Assembly (NCBI GenBank): GCA_902780395.1
Contig: CACZFH010000010.1
Location: forward strand, 1 to 45,490
DNA length: 45,490 nucleotides
Origin: an uncultured Erysipelotrichaceae bacterium
GTDB lineage: Bacteria > Bacillota_I > Bacilli_A > RF39 > UBA660
Direction of reading: 5' to 3'
In this document: positions 1-8,152 of the stretch, one piece after another
Layout: every line of letters starts with the position of its first letter
Position numbering within the stretch: the stretch's first letter is position 1
Notes under the pieces: model-generated
Database searches by the model: none
Seen by the model: the letters and a program-made list of their open reading frames with translations, nothing else
What the model was told of the DNA's origin: nothing
Program-made: the position numbers and the translations under genes

Positions 1-107
1 CCGTAACCCCACTTACGGTGCGTTGCTGTGCAATAGTTTTAAATTTAAAACTTTTTAATTTTTTATCAAAAACTATTGACTATTCATAGTTGGTCTCCAC
101 TTGAAAA
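1..107. other. non-coding window edge with inverted repeats
   Basis: No credible reading frame is seen. Three inverted repeats are visible: CCGTAA/TTACGG (1-6 with 13-18); CAATAGTTTT (31-40) with AAAACTATTG (69-78), a perfect 10-bp stem; and AACTAT (72-77 region) with ATAGTT (86-91). The stretch could be the end of a structured RNA whose remainder lies outside the window, or only terminator-like debris. I could not match it to a known RNA family. Confidence 0.35.
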
Positions 108-121
108 GGAGATTAATCTCC
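103..121 (-). terminator. intrinsic terminator of the thioredoxin-like gene
   Basis: The palindrome GGAGATTAATCTCC (108-121) is followed on the minus strand by a short TTTT run. The stop codon of the gene (113-115) lies inside the hairpin. The U-run is short, so termination may be partial. Confidence 0.5.
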
Positions 122-637
122 TATTTCATTTAATTCTAAAAATTGTTTAACTTTACTAATCTCCAAAGATTTATTATTTTTTCCTTGTAAAATACTTTTA
201 ATCTTTCCATCTTCAAATAAAACAAAAGCTGGATAATTAGTAGTAAGATTTACTTTATATGAATACTTTCTATTAAACTCATTAACAAACTCATCTTGAT
301 TAACATCTGTTAAATTTAAATAAATAATTTGATTTCTATAATCTTTTTTTTGTAAGAGTTTCTTAAAACTCTTTTCAAAAGTTCGACAAGTATCATCATT
401 AGCCGTACACATATATATAATTGCTGTAGGATTATCCCAAATATAATGTTCTAAGTCTTCTTTATATATCTCTAATAGTACACCATCAATAACCGGAGTC
501 TTTTTCTTTTCAGCATCATTTATTTTGTAGATTTCACATACATATAAAACAAACAAAATACATACAATAAATATGCCTAATAGTATAAAATAATTATGAA
601 AAATATGCTTTGATTTTTTTTCTTTTGAATTTCTCAT
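113..637 (-). CDS. membrane-anchored thioredoxin-like protein
   Basis: About 174 residues. One membrane segment lies near the N-terminus (roughly residues 15-37), followed by an outward-facing domain. The pattern after the anchor (hydrophobic strand AIIYMCTANDDTC, helix, then TTNYPAFVLFEDGKI) resembles a thioredoxin fold with a cis-Pro-like TNYPAF turn. The usual CXXC is replaced by Cys-Thr-Ala-Asn-Asp-Asp-Thr-Cys, so a classical dithiol reaction is doubtful; related bacteriocin-accessory-like proteins have similar layouts. The ATG at 637 was chosen because AGGAG lies 7 bases upstream; a GTG at 652 would swallow that ribosome site. It lies downstream of the U32 gene. Function is inferred from fold only. 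Confidence 0.65.
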   Translation of the reverse strand: MRNSKEKKSKHIFHNYFILLGIFIVCILFVLYVCEIYKINDAEKKKTPVIDGVLLEIYKEDLEHYIWDNPTAIIYMCTANDDTCRTFEKSFKKLLQKKDYRNQIIYLNLTDVNQDEFVNEFNRKYSYKVNLTTNYPAFVLFEDGKIKSILQGKNNKSLEISKVKQFLELNEIGD

Positions 638-699
638 AAAACCACTCCTCACATTATCATTTTATCACAATTATCAATTATTTTGTATAGCTTTTTCAC

Positions 700-2862
700 T
701 TAATCATATTGCTTTACAATTTTGATAATTTCATCTCCTGTTTCTTGATAAAAATCAAATCGTTTATGAAAAGAAGAAAAAGCTAAATCAGTATAATTAA
801 TATTTTCATAATTAAGTATATGAGTATCTATCCCATCATAATACACAGGAAATTCTCTTTTTTTAGAATCAATCAAAAAATATTGAAAGCAATCTGCTTC
901 TAATTGTAAAATATTTCCTTTAATAATCATATTTTCTACTTTACCATAAACTAAGATTTCAAAATTCATTCCACCAAATTTCTCTTTAAAAAGAGAAATA
1001 AATTCCATCAATTCTCCCTTAGTTAATTCAACAGATAAAGTAACAGTAGACAATCCCATTTTTCGAAGATAATAAGCACTATAGATATTCATAACATTCA
1101 ATGTATAATTACCAACAGAAGATTCATAAGATAAAGAATAATCAGAGATTAAACTAGGAAAAAATGTATTTCTAACATAAGAACATCTCTTAGGAGAATA
1201 ATATATTTTATCATCCAATCCATGATATTTTTTCCATAACTTTAAATCATTAGTATATAGATTACCATCAATCAATGTACGACAGGCTAAATATTGCTCT
1301 TCATTATGAATAAAAGCGCTACTAGATTCATTAGCAGATATTTCATAATAATCAAATGAAACATCTTCATCAATCACTTCTTTTTTTACATTTCTACGAC
1401 AATTTTCTAACTTTTCTACCAATTTCCTTCTAATTTCATTAAGGTGCTTAACTGGAATAAAAATATTATCATCCATCTGAACATCAAAAGAAGTACAAAT
1501 AAAAGGACTATCTCCTAACTTTCCAAGTTGTTTCATAATAGATTCTTTTGAAATAGGTGCATTCATTGATTTTTCAACTATATTTCCTTGTTCAATAAAA
1601 CAATTAGCCCCATCATGAATTTCTATTTGTAATGTTTCTCCAATAAAAGCCTTAACTATAAAAGAAACATTTACTTTTCTTTTAGAAAGATTCATATACT
1701 CTTTTTGTAACAAGCTATCTTGCGTTTTATAAACAATATCTCCTTTTTTTATTGTTGATGAATGTCCAACATAACAAATATCATCAGAAGCATTAATTAA
1801 TTTCATATATTCATCATATAAATAATTGACAATAAAGCCTTCTCCATCTGTTTGAAAACGAATAGCATCATGTTGATGTAAACTTTTTCCCTTATCCAAT
1901 TGAATACAAACTTTATCTCCAACAACTTTCACCACTTTGCCAATTCTTAAGCCTCTGTGATTAGGAGAATCTTGATTCATCATTTCCATATCGCTTGCTA
2001 AAAACAATCTACCCTTCGTAAAATCTCGATTAAAAATCGTCTTTAAAGAATCCATTTCTACAGATAAGTCAACATCTTCCCCATATAATAATCTTCGATA
2101 TAATCTAGTAATAAAACCAACGTATAATGGGCCTTTCATACGTCCTTCTATCTTAAAACTATCAATATTGCTATTGATAAGAGAAGTAACATATCCCGTT
2201 GTATTTAATTCTTTAGTACTTAAAAGATAACGATTTTTTTGAAGAATTGAATTTTCTTTTTTTAAAGAAAATGGCATACGACATACTCCCGCACATTCTC
2301 CTCGATTACCACTTCTACCTCCTAACATACTACTCATTAAACAACAACCAGAATAAGAAATACAAAGTGCCCCATGAACAAAGATTTCTTTTTCTATTGG
2401 AACATCAATAGCATCGCACTCTTCTAAAGATAATTCACGAGCAAAAACAACCCTTTTTACCCCTAAACGATGATATAATAAGCAAACATCTTTAGAACAA
2501 ATATTAGCTTGTGTAGATGCATGTATTTCTAAATTAGGATATTTCTCACGTAAATAACAAATCATTCCAAAATCTTGAACAATTAAAGCATCTACTCCAT
2601 TTTTATGCAAAAAAAGAGCTTGTTTCAAAAAATCATCTACTTCATTATTTTTAACTAAAGTATTCATTGTAACATATACTTTAACTCCATATAAATGACA
2701 ATATCTAATAGCTTCAACAATTTCTTCATTTGAAAAATTTTGAGCAAATTTACGAGCCCCAAAACTTTTACAAGCAAGGTATACTGCATCACAACCATTT
2801 TGCACAGCCTGATATAAACATTCCATATTCCCAGCTGGAACTAACAATTCATGTTTTTTCAA
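700..2862 (-). CDS. U32 family peptidase / RlhA-like protein
   Basis: 720 residues. The N-terminal 330 residues are a U32 (YhbU/RlhA-type) domain, starting with the typical ELLVPAGNMECLYQAVQNG motif. The family signature is complete: EIFVHGALCISYSGCC at about 159-174 and GNRGECAGVCRMPF at about 185-198, supplying the cysteines (C167, C174, C190/C194) that in RlhA hold an iron-sulfur cluster. A long C-terminal half matches the extra domain found in large U32 proteins such as RlhA, which hydroxylates 23S rRNA C2501. An rRNA- or tRNA-hydroxylation role is more likely than proteolysis, but is inferred. The start is TTG, with GAGGTGAT just upstream. A TGATATAAT extended -10 is seen upstream near 2893. 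Confidence 0.85.
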   Translation of the reverse strand: MKKHELLVPAGNMECLYQAVQNGCDAVYLACKSFGARKFAQNFSNEEIVEAIRYCHLYGVKVYVTMNTLVKNNEVDDFLKQALFLHKNGVDALIVQDFGMICYLREKYPNLEIHASTQANICSKDVCLLYHRLGVKRVVFARELSLEECDAIDVPIEKEIFVHGALCISYSGCCLMSSMLGGRSGNRGECAGVCRMPFSLKKENSILQKNRYLLSTKELNTTGYVTSLINSNIDSFKIEGRMKGPLYVGFITRLYRRLLYGEDVDLSVEMDSLKTIFNRDFTKGRLFLASDMEMMNQDSPNHRGLRIGKVVKVVGDKVCIQLDKGKSLHQHDAIRFQTDGEGFIVNYLYDEYMKLINASDDICYVGHSSTIKKGDIVYKTQDSLLQKEYMNLSKRKVNVSFIVKAFIGETLQIEIHDGANCFIEQGNIVEKSMNAPISKESIMKQLGKLGDSPFICTSFDVQMDDNIFIPVKHLNEIRRKLVEKLENCRRNVKKEVIDEDVSFDYYEISANESSSAFIHNEEQYLACRTLIDGNLYTNDLKLWKKYHGLDDKIYYSPKRCSYVRNTFFPSLISDYSLSYESSVGNYTLNVMNIYSAYYLRKMGLSTVTLSVELTKGELMEFISLFKEKFGGMNFEILVYGKVENMIIKGNILQLEADCFQYFLIDSKKREFPVYYDGIDTHILNYENINYTDLAFSSFHKRFDFYQETGDEIIKIVKQYD

Positions 2863-2916
2863 GATATCACCTCAAAACCACTCATATTATATCATAAAAA
2901 CAGAATATAGTTTATT

Positions 2917-3291
2917 ATGAATGAGAATATTAAAAGAAGATTAGATTTAATTAACACAGAAAATAATATTTGGATACTCTATTTAGTAATAATAGGTTTA
3001 TCATTTTATGCCAATGAAAAAGAAAAAAACTATTTTTTAACAAATAATAATCAAGACAAGAATACTTATAGAACAATTAATGCTATAGTATTTATCATAC
3101 TAATTGGAGTATATACATACTTTGAAAAAGAAGCTATCAATTCCTTAACTAATAAACAAAAAACACCAAAACAACAGCAATTAGATATTTTATCTTTCAT
3201 AGCAACATCAGCTGTTTTAATATCAGGAATCATCTTTTTATATATTATTATCTTAGATAATGAATTAACCGAAGAAATTGCTTTTAATTAA
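2917..3291 (+). CDS. small three-helix membrane protein, unknown
   Basis: 124 residues with three hydrophobic segments (about 17-33, 54-69 and 91-112) joined by charged loops (EKEKNYF, TNKQKTPKQQQ). No enzymatic motif is seen and I do not recognise the family. It is divergent from the U32 gene and convergent with rubrerythrin, ending at a bidirectional terminator, so it looks like a stand-alone unit. No ribosome site precedes the ATG; a TATAGT hexamer sits 5 bases before it, which would fit a leaderless transcript. Confidence 0.65.
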   Translation: MNENIKRRLDLINTENNIWILYLVIIGLSFYANEKEKNYFLTNNNQDKNTYRTINAIVFIILIGVYTYFEKEAINSLTNKQKTPKQQQLDILSFIATSAVLISGIIFLYIIILDNELTEEIAFN

Positions 3292-3293
3292 AA

Positions 3294-3311
3294 AAAACTC
3301 CGAAGAGTTTT
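3294..3311. terminator. bidirectional terminator between convergent genes
   Basis: AAAACTC (3294-3300), loop CGAA, GAGTTTT (3305-3311), with an A-run on the left and a T-run on the right, so it can end transcription both from the plus-strand membrane-protein gene and from minus-strand rubrerythrin. Confidence 0.7.
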
Positions 3312-3852
3312 ACATATAATTATCTGCTTTAACTTCAAAATATGATTGTGGATGAGCACATACTGGACAAACTTTAGGTGCACTTTTTCCAACACAAACA
3401 TGACCACAATTACGACAAATCCAAACCTTATCTCCATCTTTGCTAAATACTAAATCGCCTTTTACATTTTCAAGTAATTTACGGTATCTTTCTTCATGTT
3501 CTTTTTCAATAGCTGCTACTCCTCTAAATTTTTTAGCAATAGTAGTAAATCCTTCTTCTTCAGCAACTTTAGCAAATTCTTCATACATATCGGTCCATTC
3601 ATAATTTTCTCCATCTGCAGCTGCTTCTAAGTTTTCAACAGTAGAAGGAATTTCTCCCCCATGTAATTCTTTAAACCACATTTTTGCATGTTCTTTTTCA
3701 TTATTAGCAGTTTCTTCAAAGATAGCAGCTATTTGCTCATAGCCATCTTTTTTTGCTTTACTAGCAAAATATGTATATTTATTTCTTGCTTGAGATTCTC
3801 CTGCAAAAGCAGCTAATAAATTTTGTTCTGTCTTACTTCCTTTTAATTCCAT
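3310..3852 (-). CDS. rbr: rubrerythrin
   Basis: 181 residues, normal for the family. The N-terminal four-helix domain carries diiron ligands in [21 protein letters not shown] and [13 protein letters not shown]-terminal rubredoxin-like domain has two knuckles, CRNC and CPVC, for one iron. Rubrerythrins reduce hydrogen peroxide with electrons from NAD(P)H via small redox proteins and are typical of anaerobes, which supports an anaerobic host. The start at 3852 ([10 protein letters not shown]) was chosen over an upstream in-frame ATG at 3912 because AGAGG precedes it and the family begins there. Confidence 0.95.
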   Translation of the reverse strand: MELKGSKTEQNLLAAFAGESQARNKYTYFASKAKKDGYEQIAAIFEETANNEKEHAKMWFKELHGGEIPSTVENLEAAADGENYEWTDMYEEFAKVAEEEGFTTIAKKFRGVAAIEKEHEERYRKLLENVKGDLVFSKDGDKVWICRNCGHVCVGKSAPKVCPVCAHPQSYFEVKADNYM

Positions 3853-3880
3853 AATAAACCTCTTTTCCTTATTAAATTTA

Positions 3881-3895
3881 TATTTATTATTATAA
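3881..3895 (-). promoter_or_regulatory. possible PerR-like box over the rubrerythrin -10
   Basis: The minus strand carries an extended -10 TGTTATAAT upstream of rubrerythrin. The 15 bases overlapping it match the PerR consensus TTATAATNATTATAA at 11 of 14 defined positions by my count, with one half-site perfect. Rubrerythrin genes are often peroxide-regulated. The sequence is very AT-rich, so a chance match is possible. Confidence 0.3.
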
Positions 3896-3956
3896 CATCT
3901 TTTATCAATCAATTCACTATTTTTTTAGAAAAGAATAAACTATGATAGGTGATCAT

Positions 3957-4169
3957 ATGAATACCAAACATAACTTTTTATGTAGATGTAATAGTTGCAA
4001 ACAAAAAAGAAGAAATAATATTCTTTTCCTAGCAAGTATTATAATTAATGCTATTATTATCTTCTATCAATTAATAATACTAATATTTATAACTACTAAA
4101 TTAAATGTCTTTATCTTATTATTTGAATATTTATTCATTAGTTTTCTGATATTCTTTATCTTTTTCTAA
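3957..4169 (+). CDS. small membrane protein with N-terminal Cys cluster
   Basis: About 70 residues. It begins MNTKHNFLCRCNSCKQKRR, with three cysteines and a basic patch, followed by two hydrophobic helices to the end. The cysteine spacing suggests a metal-binding knuckle, but only three cysteines are present. The start at 3957 has AGGTGAT upstream. The 3' end overlaps the last 13 codons of the convergent YsxE-like gene, which is unusual and lowers confidence. I do not recognise a family. Confidence 0.45.
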   Translation: MNTKHNFLCRCNSCKQKRRNNILFLASIIINAIIIFYQLIILIFITTKLNVFILLFEYLFISFLIFFIFF

Positions 4170-5015
4170 AACAAATTGAAAAGTATTATCAATATACTTT
4201 AATGTCTTTTGAATACAAACTGTATTCTGATATACATCATTAGAAAAAACAATTCGTCTAGGAATACAAATAAGAGAAAAGAAAAGATTCCAATCAAAAA
4301 AAGATAATAAATTATTTTTTTCATAGATAGAAAAAAACTCCATCATAGAACCTTCTAAATAGTTTTCTCGATAAAAATCTTCAATATTATAAACTATAAT
4401 CTTAACAGTACTGCCTTTACAATCAATAAAAAATGATTTTTCTCCGAACCGAAAATTAGAAAAAGAAACATTATTAATACAAAAACTTTTTAAAATAATA
4501 GAATCTCCCCGAAACCAAACTTCTAATTTCTCCTTAGCAAAATACAAGATTTGATATAACAAACTGACATTATTCAACAAATAATAATAATCTAATCTCG
4601 GAAAAGAATCAATTTCTTCCATCCTATCCTGAAAATCTAAATAATAATTTATTTCTTTTTCTATTCTAGAGGAAATATCTTGATATATTTCTTTTTTTTC
4701 ATTTTCAGTCAATTCTACTCTTTGCAATGTTTTTTGATGCAAAAAGGATATAGCTTCCATCATTTTCTTTCCTTTTTCCAAAGAACTATATAAATCACTA
4801 TAATAAGGAAATAAACCATAAAAGGAAATAGAATGAATAGGACTTAATACATAGATAAAATCTATTTTTCTTAAAAAAGACAAAATATCTTCATCCTTTT
4901 CTATAAAATAATAAATATTATCATAAGTATATATAAGACAATAATTAGGAAAAAAAGATATTTTAGAATATGAAATATCTAATACTTTACATAATTCAAA
5001 TAATTTCTCATTCAT
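4131..5015 (-). CDS. YsxE/CotS-like kinase-fold protein (putative)
   Basis: 294 residues, soluble, Lys/Glu/Phe/Tyr-rich. Sequence resemblance to the CotS/YsxE aminoglycoside-phosphotransferase-like spore-coat family is weak: an N-terminal strand-rich part, then a helical part with FLHQKTLQ and a late FFIDCKGSTV stretch. The stronger argument is position: it overlaps the 3' end of a SpoVID-like LysM gene by 8 bases, and in B. subtilis ysxE lies directly downstream of spoVID. No intact kinase motif (HxDxxxxN) is seen, so catalysis is doubtful. Translation is probably coupled to the upstream gene. Confidence 0.55.
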   Translation of the reverse strand: MNEKLFELCKVLDISYSKISFFPNYCLIYTYDNIYYFIEKDEDILSFLRKIDFIYVLSPIHSISFYGLFPYYSDLYSSLEKGKKMMEAISFLHQKTLQRVELTENEKKEIYQDISSRIEKEINYYLDFQDRMEEIDSFPRLDYYYLLNNVSLLYQILYFAKEKLEVWFRGDSIILKSFCINNVSFSNFRFGEKSFFIDCKGSTVKIIVYNIEDFYRENYLEGSMMEFFSIYEKNNLLSFFDWNLFFSLICIPRRIVFSNDVYQNTVCIQKTLKYIDNTFQFVLEKDKEYQKTNE

Positions 5016-5658
5016 GAAGTAAAGGAATTATAATCTTAGTACCTACTGCAAGAGACTGAATATCATTATACTTTTCAATTTCTTCTAAGGAAGTAGCATA
5101 TTTTTCTAAAACAGTATTAATTGTTTCATTTGGCTGTAATACATACACAACAAAAGTACCATAAGTATCATCATCTTGTAATGAAGAAAATAAAGAACTT
5201 TCTTTATCTTTTGAAACCTCTTCTACAACTTCTTCTTGAATTTCTTCTTTCTCATTTTCTAGAACAGGATCGCCATCACATTCTCTTTCTTCTATTTCTA
5301 CTGATTCCATAGGAAGTGATTCTTTATCATCCTCTATTAACTCCAAAGCATCAATTAATAATTCAATATGGCAAATAAGAAGCCTATCCTCTATTTCAAA
5401 TGTAAAATCAGTAATATCAATAGATCCAGTCTGGATATCTACTTTTTCTACTAAAGCCATTTCAATTGGTATTTCATAATAGAAATCTTCCTCCAAACGA
5501 GATGCCTCAGTTAATTTATACTTTCCCTTTAATAATAATTTACCCTCCATAGTATTTTCATTTACAAAATGAATATCTTTTTCTAATGAAATAGCACTAA
5601 TTTCTCCTATCATTGTAGGAAACTCAATTTCTTTTTTTAAAGTAACTTTCTTTTTCAT
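5008..5658 (-). CDS. SpoVID-like LysM protein
   Basis: 216 residues. The N-terminal ~115 residues (EIEFPTMIGEISAISLEKDIHF, then LLLKGKYKLTEASRLEEDFYYEIPIEM) match the N-terminal domain of SpoVID/SipL spore morphogenetic proteins. A central acidic, Glu-rich linker (about 115-155) leads to a C-terminal LysM domain (about 168-216, ending GTKIIIPLLHE). In spore formers SpoVID drives encasement of the spore by coat proteins. No signal peptide is seen, in keeping with action on the mother-cell side. A very strong AGGAGG precedes the ATG. It lies downstream of lon across a terminator, so it may depend on read-through or an unseen promoter. Confidence 0.7.
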   Translation of the reverse strand: MKKKVTLKKEIEFPTMIGEISAISLEKDIHFVNENTMEGKLLLKGKYKLTEASRLEEDFYYEIPIEMALVEKVDIQTGSIDITDFTFEIEDRLLICHIELLIDALELIEDDKESLPMESVEIEERECDGDPVLENEKEEIQEEVVEEVSKDKESSLFSSLQDDDTYGTFVVYVLQPNETINTVLEKYATSLEEIEKYNDIQSLAVGTKIIIPLLHE

Positions 5659-5683
5659 AATAATCCTCCTAAAAAAAGGTATG

Positions 5684-5714
5684 AAAAAAGAAGATTAATT
5701 ATTCTTCTTTTTTT
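5684..5714 (-). terminator. lon terminator
   Basis: AGAAGA (5689-5694) pairs with TCTTCT (5703-5708) around an 8-base loop, and on the minus strand the stem runs into T6. The lon stop codon (5699-5701) lies in the loop. Confidence 0.75.
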
Positions 5715-8011
5715 GTTTCTTTAAATAAGGATTTATAAATATCATGATAATTATGAACTGGTATAAAAGTAATATCATGTTTAATATCATTTGGTATTTC
5801 ATCTAAGTCTTTTTCATTTTCAACAGGAATAAAGATTTTACGAACACCAGCTCGATGTGCTCCAATTACTTTTTCCTTTAAACCACCAATTCCTAAAACT
5901 CTACCCCGAAGAGTAATCTCACCTGTCATAGCAACATTTTTTTCCACAATTTGTTGTTTAAACAAACTAATTAAAGCCGTTGTAACAGTAACTCCAGCCG
6001 ATGGTCCATCTTTATTAACAGCTCCCTCAGGAACATGAATATGAATATCATTTTCACTAATTATCTTACTATCAATTTGAAAAACATCCATATTAGATTT
6101 AATAAAATCTAAAGCAATATGACAAGATTCTTGCATTACCTCTCCTAAAGAACCAGTTAGTATTAAATCACCTTTTCCCTTAAATAAAGTAGCTTCAATT
6201 GGTAAAATATCCCCACCAAAAACCGTATAGGCCATACCATTAACAACACCTATCTCATCCTCTTCTAGTTGCTCTAGATAAGAATACTTCTTTTTCCCCA
6301 ATAGTTCTTCTATCATAGTAGTATCAACAAAATAAAAGGCTGTTTCCTTACTTAATAACAATTTCTTAACAATCTTTCTAAGTACCGTCGCAATTAATCT
6401 CTCTAATTCACGAACTCCAGCTTCTTTAGTATAATTTCTTATCATCATCATAATAGCATCATCATCAAATTGTACTTGTAAACTAGTTAATCCATGTTCT
6501 TCTAATTCTTTCGGAATTAAATGGTTTTTCGCAATATCCAATTTTTCATATTCCGTATAACTAGAAATATTAATTATCTCTAATCTATCTCTTAATTCAT
6601 ATGGAATTTGTTCAACATAATTAGCAGTTGCAATAAACATAACTTTTGATAAATCAAACTCCTCTTCAATATAATGATCAGAGAATTTATTATTTTGTTC
6701 TGGATCCAACACTTCCAATAAACTACTGGCTGGGTCTCCCTTAATATCTTTGGTCATTTTATCTATCTCATCAATGATAAAAACTGGATTAGTAGTACCT
6801 GCTTTTCTAATACCTTGAATAATTCTTCCTGGATTTGCTCCAATATAAGTTCTACGATGTCCTACAATTTCCGCCTCATCATTAATGCCACCAACACTTA
6901 TCTTAGCAGTACTTCGATTAAGACTCTTCGCAATACTTAAAGCTAAAGATGTTTTCCCAACTCCAGGAGGACCAACTAAACAAAGAATTGGACTACGTAA
7001 ATTATTTGTATTTTGTTTAACCGCTAAGTATTCTAAAATACGATCCTTTACTTCTTCTAAAGAATAATGAGAAGAATCTAAAATACTTTTAACTTTAACT
7101 AAGTCATCATTATCCTTTGTATAATGATTCCAAGGTAAAGAAATCATCCAATCTAAATATTCACGTACCATACCAAGTTCAGGAGAATTGCTATTTAAAC
7201 TATCATAACGATCTAATTCTCTCTTTATCTTTTCCCTAATTTTAGCATTACATTTCAACTTAGATATTTTCTTTCTCAACCGCTCAACTTCATTATCTTT
7301 ATTATTTCCTTCTCCTAATTCTTTCTGCATCAATTTAATTTTTTCTCGCAAAAAATACTCTTTTTGAGTTTCACTTAGTTCTTTTTCAACTTCAGTTTCT
7401 ATCTTTTGCTCTAACTCAACAAATTTTAAATCTCGATTCATATCTTCCATTAAATATTTAGCTCTTTGTATAGGAGATAATACCGTAATATATTTCTTTT
7501 TTTCCTCATATCCAATAGGCAGAAAACTAACAATTAAATCACATAATTCATCTAAAGTATGAATACCACTTAACTGACTCATAATAGCATTACCCATATA
7601 AGGAACTTTACTAATATAGTTTTCTAAACTTTTCACTAAAATAGAAAAATAATCCTTATCATCAACACTTTCAGGAATAATAACTTCTTCATAATTAGCT
7701 CTAAAAAATTTCCCATCTTCAACAAAAGAAGAAATCATAACTCGCTTTATTCCTTCAATAACAATTCTTGTTTTACCATTAGGAACATTCATTTTTAGCT
7801 TTAATCGACCTAACACTCCATACTTTGGAAAAGAAGTAACCGATATCCCATTATCATCAATAGGATTTACAATAAGCATTAAATTATCATCAATTCGATC
7901 AACAATTTCTATCATTTGTTTATCATAAGTATTATCATACTCAATACGAACTTCATTATTAGGAAATATTACCATATCATTAATGATTAAAACGATTAAT
8001 TTATGATCCAA
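5699..8011 (-). CDS. lon: ATP-dependent protease LonA
   Basis: 770 residues, full length for LonA. Order: N-terminal LAN substrate-binding domain (1-195), coiled coil, AAA+ module with Walker A GPPGVGKT (347-354) and Walker B FIIDEID (411-417), then the Lon protease domain with catalytic Ser671 in KDGPSAG and Lys714 in GGLKEKV (spacing 43, as in E. coli). It degrades misfolded and regulatory proteins in the cytoplasm. The start is TTG, with GGAGGTG 6-7 bases upstream. It has its own promoter. The tig-lon-spoVID-ysxE order recalls B. subtilis. Confidence 0.97.
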   Translation of the reverse strand: MDHKLIVLIINDMVIFPNNEVRIEYDNTYDKQMIEIVDRIDDNLMLIVNPIDDNGISVTSFPKYGVLGRLKLKMNVPNGKTRIVIEGIKRVMISSFVEDGKFFRANYEEVIIPESVDDKDYFSILVKSLENYISKVPYMGNAIMSQLSGIHTLDELCDLIVSFLPIGYEEKKKYITVLSPIQRAKYLMEDMNRDLKFVELEQKIETEVEKELSETQKEYFLREKIKLMQKELGEGNNKDNEVERLRKKISKLKCNAKIREKIKRELDRYDSLNSNSPELGMVREYLDWMISLPWNHYTKDNDDLVKVKSILDSSHYSLEEVKDRILEYLAVKQNTNNLRSPILCLVGPPGVGKTSLALSIAKSLNRSTAKISVGGINDEAEIVGHRRTYIGANPGRIIQGIRKAGTTNPVFIIDEIDKMTKDIKGDPASSLLEVLDPEQNNKFSDHYIEEEFDLSKVMFIATANYVEQIPYELRDRLEIINISSYTEYEKLDIAKNHLIPKELEEHGLTSLQVQFDDDAIMMMIRNYTKEAGVRELERLIATVLRKIVKKLLLSKETAFYFVDTTMIEELLGKKKYSYLEQLEEDEIGVVNGMAYTVFGGDILPIEATLFKGKGDLILTGSLGEVMQESCHIALDFIKSNMDVFQIDSKIISENDIHIHVPEGAVNKDGPSAGVTVTTALISLFKQQIVEKNVAMTGEITLRGRVLGIGGLKEKVIGAHRAGVRKIFIPVENEKDLDEIPNDIKHDITFIPVHNYHDIYKSLFKETKKEE

Positions 8012-8046
8012 AATAACACCTCCAAATAATTAAAATACTGTCCTAT

Positions 8047-8074
8047 ATTATAAAGAAATATTATTTTTTTTCAA
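8047..8074 (-). promoter_or_regulatory. lon promoter
   Basis: Minus strand TTGAAA (8069-8074), 16-base spacer, TATAAT (8047-8052), about 36 bases before the start codon. No CtsR box or CIRCE is seen. Confidence 0.6.
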
Positions 8075-8079
8075 CCAAA

Positions 8080-8118
8080 AACAAAAAATTTTATAGTAAA
8101 TTAAATACTATAAAATTT
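8080..8118 (-). terminator. terminator of the 776-residue surface-protein gene
   Basis: A 13-bp perfect stem: AAATTTTATAGTA (8086-8098) with TACTATAAAATTT (8106-8118), 7-base loop, followed on the minus strand by TTTGTTTTTGG. Confidence 0.8.
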
Positions 8119-8152
8119 CTTTATAACAATTCTAAAATAAACAAGCAATTTA

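Noticed and set aside
1-107. tRNA, tmRNA or tracrRNA at the left edge
   Set aside because: No CCA end, no cloverleaf, no tag frame and no cas gene; the hairpins alone do not support any of these.
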